From positions 62,001 to 126,000 of the forward strand of contig CAWAMR010000021.1 in assembly GCA_963783095.1 (NCBI GenBank): 64,000 bases of DNA. Direction: 5' to 3'. Origin of the DNA: CAWAMR01 sp963783095. Lineage in GTDB: Bacteria; Planctomycetota; Planctomycetia; Gemmatales; Gemmataceae. The position numbers and the translations under genes are program-made. The notes under the pieces were generated by a model. The model saw only the letters and a list, made by a program, of their open reading frames with translations. It had not been told where the DNA came from and did no database searches. This document shows positions 39,599 to 47,626 of this stretch, in pieces; position 1 is the first letter of the stretch; every line of letters begins with the position of its first letter.

Positions 39599-40812
39599 GT
39601 GGCAGCCAGGGAGTTTGTTCACGTGAAGAAGACTCACGTCAACGTCGGCACGATCGGTCACATCGACCACGGCAAGACCACCCTGACCGCCGCCATCCTG
39701 GCAGTTCAGGCCCAAAAGGGCCTGGCCAAGAGTCAAAGAGCTATCAGGACATCGCCAAGGGCGGCACCCGGCGCGGCGAGAACAAGACCGTCACCATCAT
39801 CACCTGCGCACGTCGAGTACGAGACGGAGACTCGGCACTATGCCCACATCGACTGTCCCGGCCACGCCGATTACGTCAAGAACATGATCACCGGGCGCGG
39901 CGCAGATGGACGGTGCCGTGCTGCTGATCTCGGCGGCCGACGGCCCGATGCCGCAGACCCGGGAACACATCCTGCTGGCCCGGCAGGTCGGCGTTCCCGA
40001 ACTGGTGGTGTTCGTCAACAAGTGCGATCTGGTCGATGACCCGGATCTGATCGACCTGGTCGAGACTGGAGACCCGCGAGTTGCTGACAAGGTACGGTTT
40101 CGACGGTGAATCGTGTCCCGTTCGTCCGTGGCAACGCCAAGGGCGCGCTGGACCACCCGGCCGATCCGGCATTCAGCCGGTGCATCGGCGAATTGCTGAT
40201 GACGCTGGATACGCCACATCCCGGAACCGGAGCGGCTCGTCGACGAGCCGTTCCTCATGGCGATCGAGGGTGTTCACACCATCGAGGGTCGCGGCACGGT
40301 GGCGACCGGCAAGATCGAGCAAGGGCGTCGTCACGGTCGGCCAGAAGGTGGAAATTCTCGGCCTGGGCGACATCGCTGGAAAGTGTCGTCACCAGTGTCG
40401 AGGCGTTCCAACGTCCTCTGGACCATCGGCGAGGCCGGTCAGAACGTCGGCGTGCTGCTGCGCGGCATCAAGGCCGACCAGATCCAGCGGGGCCAGGTGA
40501 TCGCCGCTCCGCGGACGATCCGGCCGCAGTGCGAAGTTCAAGGCGTGAGGTTTACGTCTTGAGCAAGGACGAAGGCGGCCGGCACACGCCGTTCTTCGGC
40601 GGCTACAAGCCGCAGTTCTTCTTCAGGACCACGAACGTCACCGGCGAGATGTCGGACTGCCGGAAGGAATCGAGATGGTGATGCCCGGCGACAACGCTCG
40701 CGTTGAAGTCAGCCTGGACAAGCCGATGGCGCTGGAGGTCGGCAGCCACTTCGCCATCCGCGAGGGCGGCAAGACGGTTGGCTCGGGTGTCGTGACCGAA
40801 GTAGTGATGTGA
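39599..40812 (+). CDS. tuf: Elongation factor Tu, about ten frameshifts as given
   Basis: GTP-dependent carrier of aminoacyl-tRNA to the ribosome. A GTG at 39599 opens MAAREFVHVKKTHVNVGTIG. The GTPase motifs are G1 GHIDHGKTT, G3 DCPGHADYVKNM and G4 NKCDLVDD. The joined protein would end VGSGVVTEVVM at 40812, about 400 residues, a normal length. Single-base insertions are apparent near 39804, 39895, 40066, 40112, 40214, 40323 and 40427, with further shifts near 39735, 40385, 40515, 40545 and 40655. No ribosomal, secE or nusG genes adjoin it, so it may be a second copy. Confidence 0.85.
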
Positions 40813-40971
40813 TTGAGGTAGGAGGGGATTCACTCGCACCCTCCTACCTTCTTAAAGCTGACAATCCGAATATCGGTGGCTCGTTTCGAGGCTGAATCTC
40901 AAATCGCTCGTGAGACGAAGAAGTTCATTGTCGTTGCCAAGCTTTCAATACAATGCGATCCTCGTGCATGG

Positions 40972-41259
40972 CTACTCCTCATCAGTCTCGGCGAGTTCGC
41001 TCGGTTTTGCATAAGAGAAATAAGGGAACAACGAGATGCCGTACTTCTGCAATTTGTCGTGAATGGCGATCTCAAACTTGGTTACTCCTCTCACCTTTTT
41101 GACGTCTGTCGATTCGTCGAGCAGCACCGAAATGCGGAGTGCCGGATCGCCGTCCCAATCCGTATAATCCTCGGCCTCGATCTTGAGGATGTGCATCCCC
41201 GGCGGCACGGGCAGTTTATCGAGATCGAGGGCATCGCGTATGTCAACTGTGAGTGGCAT
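40972..41259 (-). CDS. Small hypothetical protein
   Basis: A 95-residue protein from ATG 41259, with GGAGCCTCGA upstream. It begins MPLTVDIRDALDLDKLPVPP and continues GMHILKIEAEDYTDWDGDPA and LRISVLLDESTDVKKV. The sequence is strand-rich, acidic and soluble, and resembles small proteins found alone or beside toxin-like genes, but I cannot name a family. The end (FEIAIHDKLQKYGISLFPYF) has a helix-strand pattern. No partner gene is evident upstream: the preceding 350 bp hold only fragments. Confidence 0.6.
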   Translation of the reverse strand: MPLTVDIRDALDLDKLPVPPGMHILKIEAEDYTDWDGDPALRISVLLDESTDVKKVRGVTKFEIAIHDKLQKYGISLFPYFSYAKPSELAETDEE

Positions 41260-41639
41260 TCGAGGCTCCATTTGAAAAACCAATACGCCAACGGCGAACA
41301 TGGTTTAAGCACCAGCTCGCCGGTTGATCCTCCTGTCGGAAAACACCCATATTGTACCACATATCCCTATGCTGCGTTCAGTTCGCAAGGTCCAAGAACA
41401 CCTAATCTCTAGCCGCCGATCCGTTGAGCTATATACTTAGCCGGCTGGCGAGTTCAACTCGAGATGATCCGTCGTTTGTTCTTGTCGTCAGGCAGGATTA
41501 AGGCATCTCAAGAATGTCTAACCAGAAAGTCCATCCGTTCCCATCATTTCCTCGATTTGCACTCCGACACGAGACTTGGGCTACGTCGGCCCGCAACACC
41601 AACTGAGGACATCGGAGCCTCACAGGAAACCGTGAAAGA

Positions 41640-41864
41640 CCGCAACCCCTGTCAGCCTGCTGGAACGACTGCGCACTCCGTTTGACGCCGATGCCTGGAG
41701 TCGGTTTGTCGAACTTTACACGCCGCTCATTTATGCGTGGGGCAGCCGAGTCGGATTACAGAACCAGGATGCTGTGAACCTGGTGCAAGATGTGTTCACC
41801 ACCTTGATTCAGGTACTTCCAACATTCATTTACGACGAGCATAAGAGCTTTCGCAGTTGGTTGC
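41640..41864 (+). pseudogene. Truncated ECF sigma factor (Gemmata type)
   Basis: One frame reads VSLLERLRTPFDADAWSRFV, ELYTPLIYAWGSRVGLQNQD and AVNLVQDVFTTLIQVLPTFI to YDEHKSFRSWL. This is the sigma-2 region of a planctomycete ECF sigma factor: DAWxRFVxLYTPL, DAxxLVQDVF, SFRxWL. A stop directly upstream removes a start, and the family is cut immediately after SFRSWL, exactly where the Gfo/Idh gene of the opposite strand begins. Region 4 is absent. A deletion or rearrangement junction is the simplest explanation. Confidence 0.75.
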
Positions 41865-41912
41865 TTCCCCATCCCGCACTGCCGACTCTTCCAATAGTTT
41901 CGCCTCATCTCA

Positions 41913-43084
41913 TCAGGCTTGCGGAACTTTTTTCCATTGCTGATCTTTCGCCGATTCCAGAACGGCATCCAGATCAATTGCGTCCGATAGGCGTCGCGGA
42001 AGTCCGGCATTGGCTTTGTGCCCTTTTCCAATCCTTCGAGAAAATCGGCGACTTGATGTATGAAAGTGTGTTCGTAACCGATTTGCAGGCCGGGAACCCA
42101 CCACTTGTCCATGTAGGGGTGCTCGGCGATGCCGTTCTTATCGACGCCATTGTCGCTGATATGCACCGATTTCCATGCCCGCAGCCGGGGATCGCCTTCC
42201 TTGTGATCGAATACTTGCAAGCGATGAAGATCGTGCAGGTCCCAGAAGAGCGAAGCGTTTTCGCCGTTGATCTCGAACGTGTAAGCGCCTTGTGGCCGCG
42301 TGCGTAGCGGGTCGATTCAAAGGTTGCCAGCGAGCCATTGGCGAATTTTGCCAGGAACGCGCAGGCATCATCGATGCCGACTTTCTCCACCTTGCCGGTC
42401 GCTGTGTGAACACGTTCCTTGACAAAGGTTTCCGTCATGGCGCTGAACGCTTTCGATCGGCCCGTTGAGCCAGGTCGCCGTGTCGATGCAGTGGGCCAGC
42501 AGATCGCCCGTCACGCCGCTTCCTGCTGCGGCGGCATCGAGTCGCCAGAGTCCTTGCCCTCCTTGCGGCAGAGTCGGCGCTTGATGGTCCAGTCCTGCAG
42601 GAACTTGGCGCGGTAGTGGAAGATTCGCCCCAGTTTGCCTTCATCGATGAGCCGTTTGGCGAGGGTGACCGCCGGCACGCCGGCGATAGTTGTACCAGAC
42701 CATGTTCGGCAACTTGGCCTTTTCGACGGCCTCGACCATTTTCAGGCCTTCCGGGCCGTTCAGGGCCAGCGGCTTTTCGCAGAGGATCATCTTGCCGTTG
42801 GCGATCGCAGCCAGCGCGATTTCGAGGTGGGTGTTGTTGGGCGTGCAGATGTCGATGACGTCGATGTCTTTGCGCTCGACCAGCTTGCGCCAGTCGGTCT
42901 CAACCGATTCGTAACCCCATTGCTCGGCAAACGCTTTGGCCTTGTCGTCACTGCGGCCGCAGACGGCCTTGAGCACGGCCGATGTTCCAGCGTTGAAGAA
43001 GTGATTGACCTGCGAATAGGCATTCGAGTGGGCCCGGCCCATGAAGCCATAGCCGATCATGCCGATATTCAAGGGTGTGGTCAT
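41913..43084 (-). CDS. Gfo/Idh/MocA family oxidoreductase 1, frameshifted
   Basis: NAD(P)-dependent sugar or inositol dehydrogenase. Starts MTTPLNIGMIGYGFMGRAHS at ATG 43084 with GAAAGGTCTCTCC. The Rossmann motif is GYGFMG. The family motif EKPLAL is in GKMILCEKPLALNGPEGLKM. C-terminal substrate-domain pieces are GDLLAHCIDTATWLNGPIES, ACAFLAKFANGSLATFESTR and WWVPGLQIGYEHTFIHQVAD. It ends LDAVLESAKDQQWKKVPQA at 41913. Shifts near 42665, 42530, 42450, 42300 and 41990. It follows the TIM-barrel isomerase gene on the same strand, a common pairing in planctomycete sugar catabolism. Confidence 0.85.
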
Positions 43085-43138
43085 GGAGAGACCTTTCAAG
43101 TGAAAATCCTAAAGCGTCCAGCAAGATCAACCGGCAAC

Positions 43139-43395
43139 GTAGGGCGGGTCGAGGCTTTGCGAGGCCCGCCATACGCCCGATCACTCTGGCGGGCCTCGCA
43201 AAGCCTCGACCCGCCCTACAAAAGCGGGCCTTGCAAAGCCTCGACCCGCCCTACAAAAGCGGGCCTCGCAAAGCCTCGACCCGCCCTACAAAAGCGGGGC
43301 TCGCAAAGCCTCGATCCGCCCTACAAAAGCGGGGCTCGCAAAGCCTCGACCCGCCCAACAAGAGCGGGCCTCGCAAAGCCTCGACCCGCCCTACA
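43139..43395. repeat. Interspersed palindromic repeat array, family A, copy 2
   Basis: One unit in one orientation (GCGGGTCGAGGCTTTGCGAG) is followed by six in the other (CTCGCAAAGCCTCGACCCGC), spaced 32-33 bp with CCTACAAAAGCGGG between. Same element as 16522-16655. It lies between the isomerase and Gfo/Idh genes and would form strong RNA hairpins. Confidence 0.88.
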
Positions 43396-43434
43396 AAAAT
43401 CGCCGACTTAATTCTGCAATGGGCTCAATATGAG

Positions 43435-44372
43435 TCACGCCGCTGCGTATTTCGCACGCAGCTTGTCGAGGAATTTCTTGCTGTCGGCCGTCACGTCCCA
43501 GGCGTGCGGCCAGAAGCACAGATCGACGCACCACCAGTTATGCGGCACGCCGCACTGTCAGCATCGCCGGAACGAGCTTGTCGAAGTTCAGCTTGCCGGT
43601 GCCGAACGGGTTGTGCGTGCTGGTGTTGTGCTCGTTGAGGCTGCCGTCGCTGTCGATGACGTGGACGTGGGTGATCTTGCCCTTTGAGCTTCTCCAGCAG
43701 TTCCAGCTCGCCGCCCGGAAGCGTTTCCTTTGATCCCGAGCTGGTTGGCGCCGATCGACAGCACACATGTGGGCGTGGCAGGTGTCGTAGAGCACGCCGA
43801 AGTTTGGGTTGCCCTTGGCGCGCACTGCATCGACGATCTGCACGACTTCCGAAGGCTTGTTGAAGACAAAGCCCGGCTCGAACTCCCAGCAGACGTTCAT
43901 GCCGTAGTCGGCTGCCATCTTGCTGCACTTGTCCCAGACGCTGACGATGCGCTCCATGCCCCTGCTTGAGGTCCATTCCCGACTGTCTCGAAGAAGTCGG
44001 GCGGCTCCACGCGAATCGACGCGGATGGTCTTGACATCCAGATCGGCCGCGAAGCACGCGAAGCCGAGAAACGCGGCAATGTAGGGCGTCGGGTTCTCGT
44101 CCATGATCGACGGGCCGGGCTTCTTGAAGCTCCACAGATCGACGGCGATGCCGGAAAGCGCCAGGCCATGATCGGCGATCTCTTTCTTCAGTTTTGGCGC
44201 GATGGCCTTGGTCGGATGCGACACCGGGCGTCGGGTGAGCGCCGAAACTGCCCAGTTCAACGCCGTCGTAGCCGAGGTCCTGCAGCTTGTGCAGAACCAC
44301 GTGGAAGTCGTTGGTCGGCGTTTCCTGATTGAAGATGTAGGCCCAGGTGCCGATGGAGAGTTTGGCTTTCAT
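43435..44372 (-). CDS. Xylose isomerase-like TIM barrel protein 1, frameshifted
   Basis: Sugar phosphate isomerase/epimerase family (AP endonuclease 2 fold). Starts MKAKLSIGTWAYIFNQETPT at 44372, intact to DGVELGSFGAHP. Metal-site segments are CWEFEPGFVFNKPSEVVQIV (Glu), NFGVLYDTCHAHMCAVD (Asp and His) and ITHVHVIDSDGSLNEHNTST (His and Asp). It ends KKFLDKLRAKYAAA at 43435. Shifts near 44225, 44030, 43965, 43770, 43690 and 43555. No signal peptide, so cytosolic. It is the first gene of a short minus-strand operon with the Gfo/Idh gene. Substrate unknown. Confidence 0.82.
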
Positions 44373-44774
44373 TGGAAAAATCCTCGGCGGTGAAACGTAT
44401 GAATGGGTAGCAAGGGTATTGATAGTTGATCGGGGGGCCGTTACCAGTCCAATTTCAACGGCGCAAGGCGGTTAGAAAGTTTCGTTCCTTCCCGGAACGG
44501 AGCGTCCCTACACACTCTTGAAATAAACGCTACTGAGATTGATTTCAGGTTAAGGCCTGTCATCATTTATTTCTTCGCGCTCACAGTCAAGGTTTATCGA
44601 GTCGAATGGAGTGGAGCAAGCAGAAATCGTGGAACTGAAACTTCCTTCAGAGTGAACATCAGCGCTCCCGATAATGTCTGTGTAAATGATCCGAACAATA
44701 TTTTCGGCTCCGCTGCGAAGTACTGAGTAAAGGGATCAGCCCAGAGTTTTTGCCTAATGGAAAGAGACCAGACC
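44373..44774. other. Divergent intergenic region
   Basis: About 400 bp between the isomerase and the receiver-like gene, with no supported gene. It contains the two divergent promoter regions, but no confident promoter box or riboswitch-like structure was recognised. Confidence 0.5.
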
Positions 44775-45209
44775 ATGAAACTACATCCAAGAACCCGACA
44801 CACGTCAACGACCGCCACAGTTCGAGAGGTCATCAAACCAGATCGCATTGTGCTGGCGCTCGGCGATGCTCCGCAAAGGACTCTGATCGAAAATACGATC
44901 CAGTCTCAGGGGCACTCGGTACTGTGCGTCTCATCGCCGCTGGAAGCACGCCGATTTGCTCGCAAGAAGCGAACGGCCGCTACCTTCTTGGCCGATGAGT
45001 TTTCGCAACACGAAAGCGGCTGGCTAACTTGCCGGAAATTGCTGTTCGAGAATCCACAACATCGCGTGGTGATCGTGGGGACCAAGCAGGGCTCGCAAGG
45101 AGAACGAATGGCGAAATTCGTCGGCGCGTTGGCTTATCTTCCCATCGGAGCATCGGAAGCAATCATTGAGAAGACCGTGAGCGCGATTCATTTACTGACG
45201 GCGAATTAA
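44775..45209 (+). CDS. Atypical receiver-like protein
   Basis: A 144-residue single-domain protein. I choose ATG 44775 (MKLHPRTRHTS), eight bases after GGAAAGAG; an ATG at 44757 is also in frame. The body alternates strands and helices like a response-regulator receiver: RIVLALGDAPQRTLIENTIQ, SVLCVSSPLEARRFARKKRT, RVVIVGTKQGSQGERMAKFV and ALAYLPIGASEAIIEKTVSA. The acidic pair of strand 1 and the phospho-Asp of strand 3 are absent (GDAPQ; FLADEF), so it is probably phosphorylation-independent. No effector domain. The following 130 bp stay open in the same frame after the stop. Confidence 0.6.
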   Translation: MKLHPRTRHTSTTATVREVIKPDRIVLALGDAPQRTLIENTIQSQGHSVLCVSSPLEARRFARKKRTAATFLADEFSQHESGWLTCRKLLFENPQHRVVIVGTKQGSQGERMAKFVGALAYLPIGASEAIIEKTVSAIHLLTAN

Positions 45210-45872
45210 GCGGAGTTCGAGCAATTACAGAATACGTTTGTCAATTACCTTGAAACCATTCTTCCGCGGTCATCGATCCTGGATGATGATCGACTTGAGA
45301 AGCTGGAACAAACGTACGCGAACGCGAAAAAACATTGAGAGGCGGACGCCGGATGCTGTTTATCCACTCGACGCATCCGCATGATCGCAAGCAAAGTCCC
45401 GCCACGTTTACGGATTACGCGAAATTCAGGTCGTTGGTCCGTCGGAACGAGTAGTTGGATTTCGAATCGACAATCTTTAAGCTCGGGAGGTTTCGCATGG
45501 ACTGGTCCTCAATCACACCGGCAGTCGTCATCGCCTCCATGATCGGTTGTGGTGGCTCAAGAAAAGATGGAATCGCTTCTCCGCTCATATAGGCGATCCC
45601 TGCGTTTTTCGCAAACGGGGCTACCGGGAAGTCGCGGTACTTCAATGCGGCCACGCCCTGGGGCGGCGCAGCCCGCGTTCTGCGCGAACGCGGCTACTCC
45701 CCCCGGAAGCTGCTCGCCTGTAGCCGCGTTCGCGCAGAACGCGGGCTGCGTCCTCAAGCAGTAGCGTCGAGCGAAAAGTCTCATTTTTTCATTCTGCTCG
45801 TATTCAGGATTATCCGAACGACCGTTGATTGATGAGCCTGTACAAGCTTGGGCTTGGGGGCCAGCTATTCCA
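45210..45872. other. Remnant-rich intergenic region
   Basis: Directly after the stop of the receiver-like gene, the same frame reads FEQLQNTFVNYLETILPRSS to YANAKKH and stops at 45338. This is a plausible gene fragment without a start. On the minus strand 45415-45654 is a 79-codon frame (MSGEAIPSFLEPPQPIMEAM) of uncertain reality. The rest is palindromic repeat DNA and the approach to the repeat array. Confidence 0.4.
45667..45750. repeat. Palindromic repeat, family D
   Basis: GCAGCCCGCGTTCTGCGCGA at the left and TCGCGCAGAACGCGGGCTGC at the right are part of perfectly complementary arms of about 29 bp around a 24-bp loop. Only one copy in the window. Confidence 0.85.
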
Positions 45873-46540
45873 ATGCTACAAATTGTTACAAAAAATCGAA
45901 TGTGCATCAACGATTGCAAATCCAAACAAATGAATGCGTGAACACGATGCTACAAATTGCTACAAAACTTGGCTTGTGCATCGATAATCGTAAAACTAAA
46001 CAAATGAATAAGTGAACAAGATGCTACAAACTGTTACAAAAAATCGGATGTGCATCCACGTTTGTAAGCACAAACAAATGAATGCGTGAACACGATGCTA
46101 CAAATTGTTACAAAAATCAGCTTGTGCACCGATAGTCGTAAATATAAACAAATGAACAAGTTAATGAGATGCTACAAATTGTTACAAAAAATCGAATGTG
46201 CATCGACAATTGCAAACACAAACAAATGAACGCATGATCGCGTTGCTTCCAAGAAACTTCGCCTCAATCCAACGATTATTGATTTGATATTCTGGCGAAG
46301 TTACTTTCAGATGAGGGCCCGTGATCGGCGCAGACGCTTCCAAGAAACTTCGCCTCAATCCAACGATTATTGATTTGATATTCTGGCGAAGTTACTTTCA
46401 GATGAGGGCCCGAGCATCGGGCGCAGACGCTACAAATTGCTACAAAAATCGGCTTGTGCACCGATGGTCGTAAATCTAAACAAATGAATAAGTGAACGGA
46501 ATGCTACAACTCGTTACAAAAAATCAGATGGATTCTCTGG
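45873..46540. repeat. 74-bp tandem repeat array, locus 2, with higher-order structure
   Basis: Units start at 45873, 45947, 46021, 46095, 46169, 46427 and 46501, with exact 74-bp spacing except for the interruption. All open with ATGCTACAAATTG(T/C)TACAAAA. Two types alternate: X (GAATGTGCATC, AATGCGTGAACACG) at 45873, 46021 and 46169; Y (GCTTGTGCACCGATAGTCG, AATAAGTGAACAAG) at 45947, 46095 and 46427. This gives a 148-bp higher-order period. Two 91-bp copies of a different module (from 46245 and 46336, with CCAACGATTATTGATTTGAT) interrupt the array. No open frame crosses it. Confidence 0.9.
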
Positions 46541-46544
46541 GGGC

Positions 46545-46742
46545 CGAATTTGACGGCCTGGGAAGGCCGTCCCACGTACAGCGGTGCCCGAAGAGAAATT
46601 GGCTATGCCCGACTGACAGGGTGAAGCCAGATTCTCTGGGGGTCGTAGCGGCGGCATCCTGCCGCTGTCTGCAAGTTCTCGGCGGCAGGATGCCGCCGCT
46701 ACGACGGCATCCCCAAGAGAAATTGGCCATGCCCGACTGACA
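46545..46742. repeat. Two-unit hairpin element, family E
   Basis: Two successive units each begin GATTCTCTGGGGG and end AGAGAAATTGGC(T/C)ATGCCCGACTGACA. The first encloses GACGGCCTGGGAAGGCCGTC. The second encloses a longer inverted pair, GTAGCGGCGGCATCCTGCCG and CGGCAGGATGCCGCCGCTAC. The shared ends around different palindromic cores look like a small mobilisable cassette. Confidence 0.75.
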
Positions 46743-46855
46743 TCAGGACGGAAAAAACGATTGACTTCTCGACAAGCCGAGATTACAATGGAATTGCGTA
46801 TCGTAGTGAACTAAAGATCAAGTTCTCGCCCATGACCAGTGTTGGTGAGAACACT

Positions 46856-47325
46856 TTAATCCATAACTTTGAACAGGCACTCGATCTCGACCGAAATGTT
46901 TCCGGGCAATGATCCCATGCCCACCGCGCTGCGAGTTCCGACGCCTGCGTCGTCCCCGAAGACATCGGCCATTAGTTCGGAGAAGCCGTTGATGACCTGT
47001 GGATGATCCTTGAAATCTTCCGTTGCATAGACCATTCCCAGCGTCTTGATGAGGGCCACCACCTTATCCAGCGATCCGAGTTCGCGCGCACGGTGGCGAG
47101 GATCGCCAGGCCGACCTGGCGGGCCGCCAGCTTGCCTTGCTCCAGCGTCAGATCCTTGCCCACTCGCCCGGTTATCATGGTTTTGTCTTCTTTGAGCGGA
47201 CCATGGCCGGAGACATAAAGCAAATTGCCGTCGCGAAGAGCCGTCTTGTACTTGGCGACCGGCTTGGGAGCTTCCGGAAGAATGAGGTGCAGTTCCTGAA
47301 CGCGGATTTCTGGTTTGGTTGCCAT
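46856..47325 (-). CDS. RidA family (YjgF/YER057c/UK114) protein, one frameshift
   Basis: Small trimeric enamine/imine deaminase family that clears reactive 2-aminoacrylate. Starts MATKPEIRVQELHLILPEAP at 47325. The N-terminal motif NLLYVSGHGPLKEDK and GKLAARQVGLAILATVRAE follow. A shift near 47080 leads to LGSLDKVVALIKTLGMVYAT, then FGDDAGVGTRSAVGMGSLPG with the conserved Arg of the active site (TRSAVG), and NISVEIECLFKVMD at the end. About 155 residues, normal. This is the longer subgroup with an N-terminal extension. Confidence 0.88.
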
Positions 47326-47462
47326 GCTGTCGGCTCCTTGAAAGAATCGAGGGTTGAAGGAGCCATTCTAATAACTTAGTGGTCCGTTTCACAATTAACG
47401 TCCGAATTAGGTCCGCCCTTTGGTATGATGTAGAAAAATCCGCACAAGCTTTGGGCAGTAAC

Positions 47463-47614
47463 AACGGCTCAGGCGTCGCTACGCGACGCTAACCGTTGAC
47501 GTCGGCATATCCTGGCGTTGAAACGCCCGGCTACCATCGGGATACCGCTGCGCGGTTACAATGCTTCCACCGCGTAGCGGTATCCCGATGGTAGCCGGGC
47601 GTTTCAACGCCAGG
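47463..47614. repeat. Tandem palindromes, family F
   Basis: A first hairpin around 47463-47499 (CAACGGCTCAGGCGTCG / CGCGACGCTAACCGTTG) is followed by a 46-bp nearly perfect inverted repeat: CCTGGCGTTGAAACGCCCGG at 47511 and CCGGGCGTTTCAACGCCAGG ending at 47614. It lies between the 3' end of the FadJ-like gene and ridA. Confidence 0.88.
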
Positions 47615-47626
47615 AACACTTGGGGT

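Noticed and set aside
39599..40812. Programmed ribosomal frameshifting in EF-Tu
   Set aside because: The shifts are numerous, lack slippery heptamers or a common context, and are mostly plain one-base insertions.
41345..41440. tRNA-like stretch on the minus strand (TATAGCTCAACGGAT followed by TAGAG)
   Set aside because: The D-arm-like part is suggestive, but there is no matching acceptor stem, no proper T loop and the anticodon loop would have eight bases. At most a decayed remnant.
45873..46540. CRISPR array
   Set aside because: The units are similar along their whole 74 bp, with no unique spacers between short constant repeats, and no cas genes are present.
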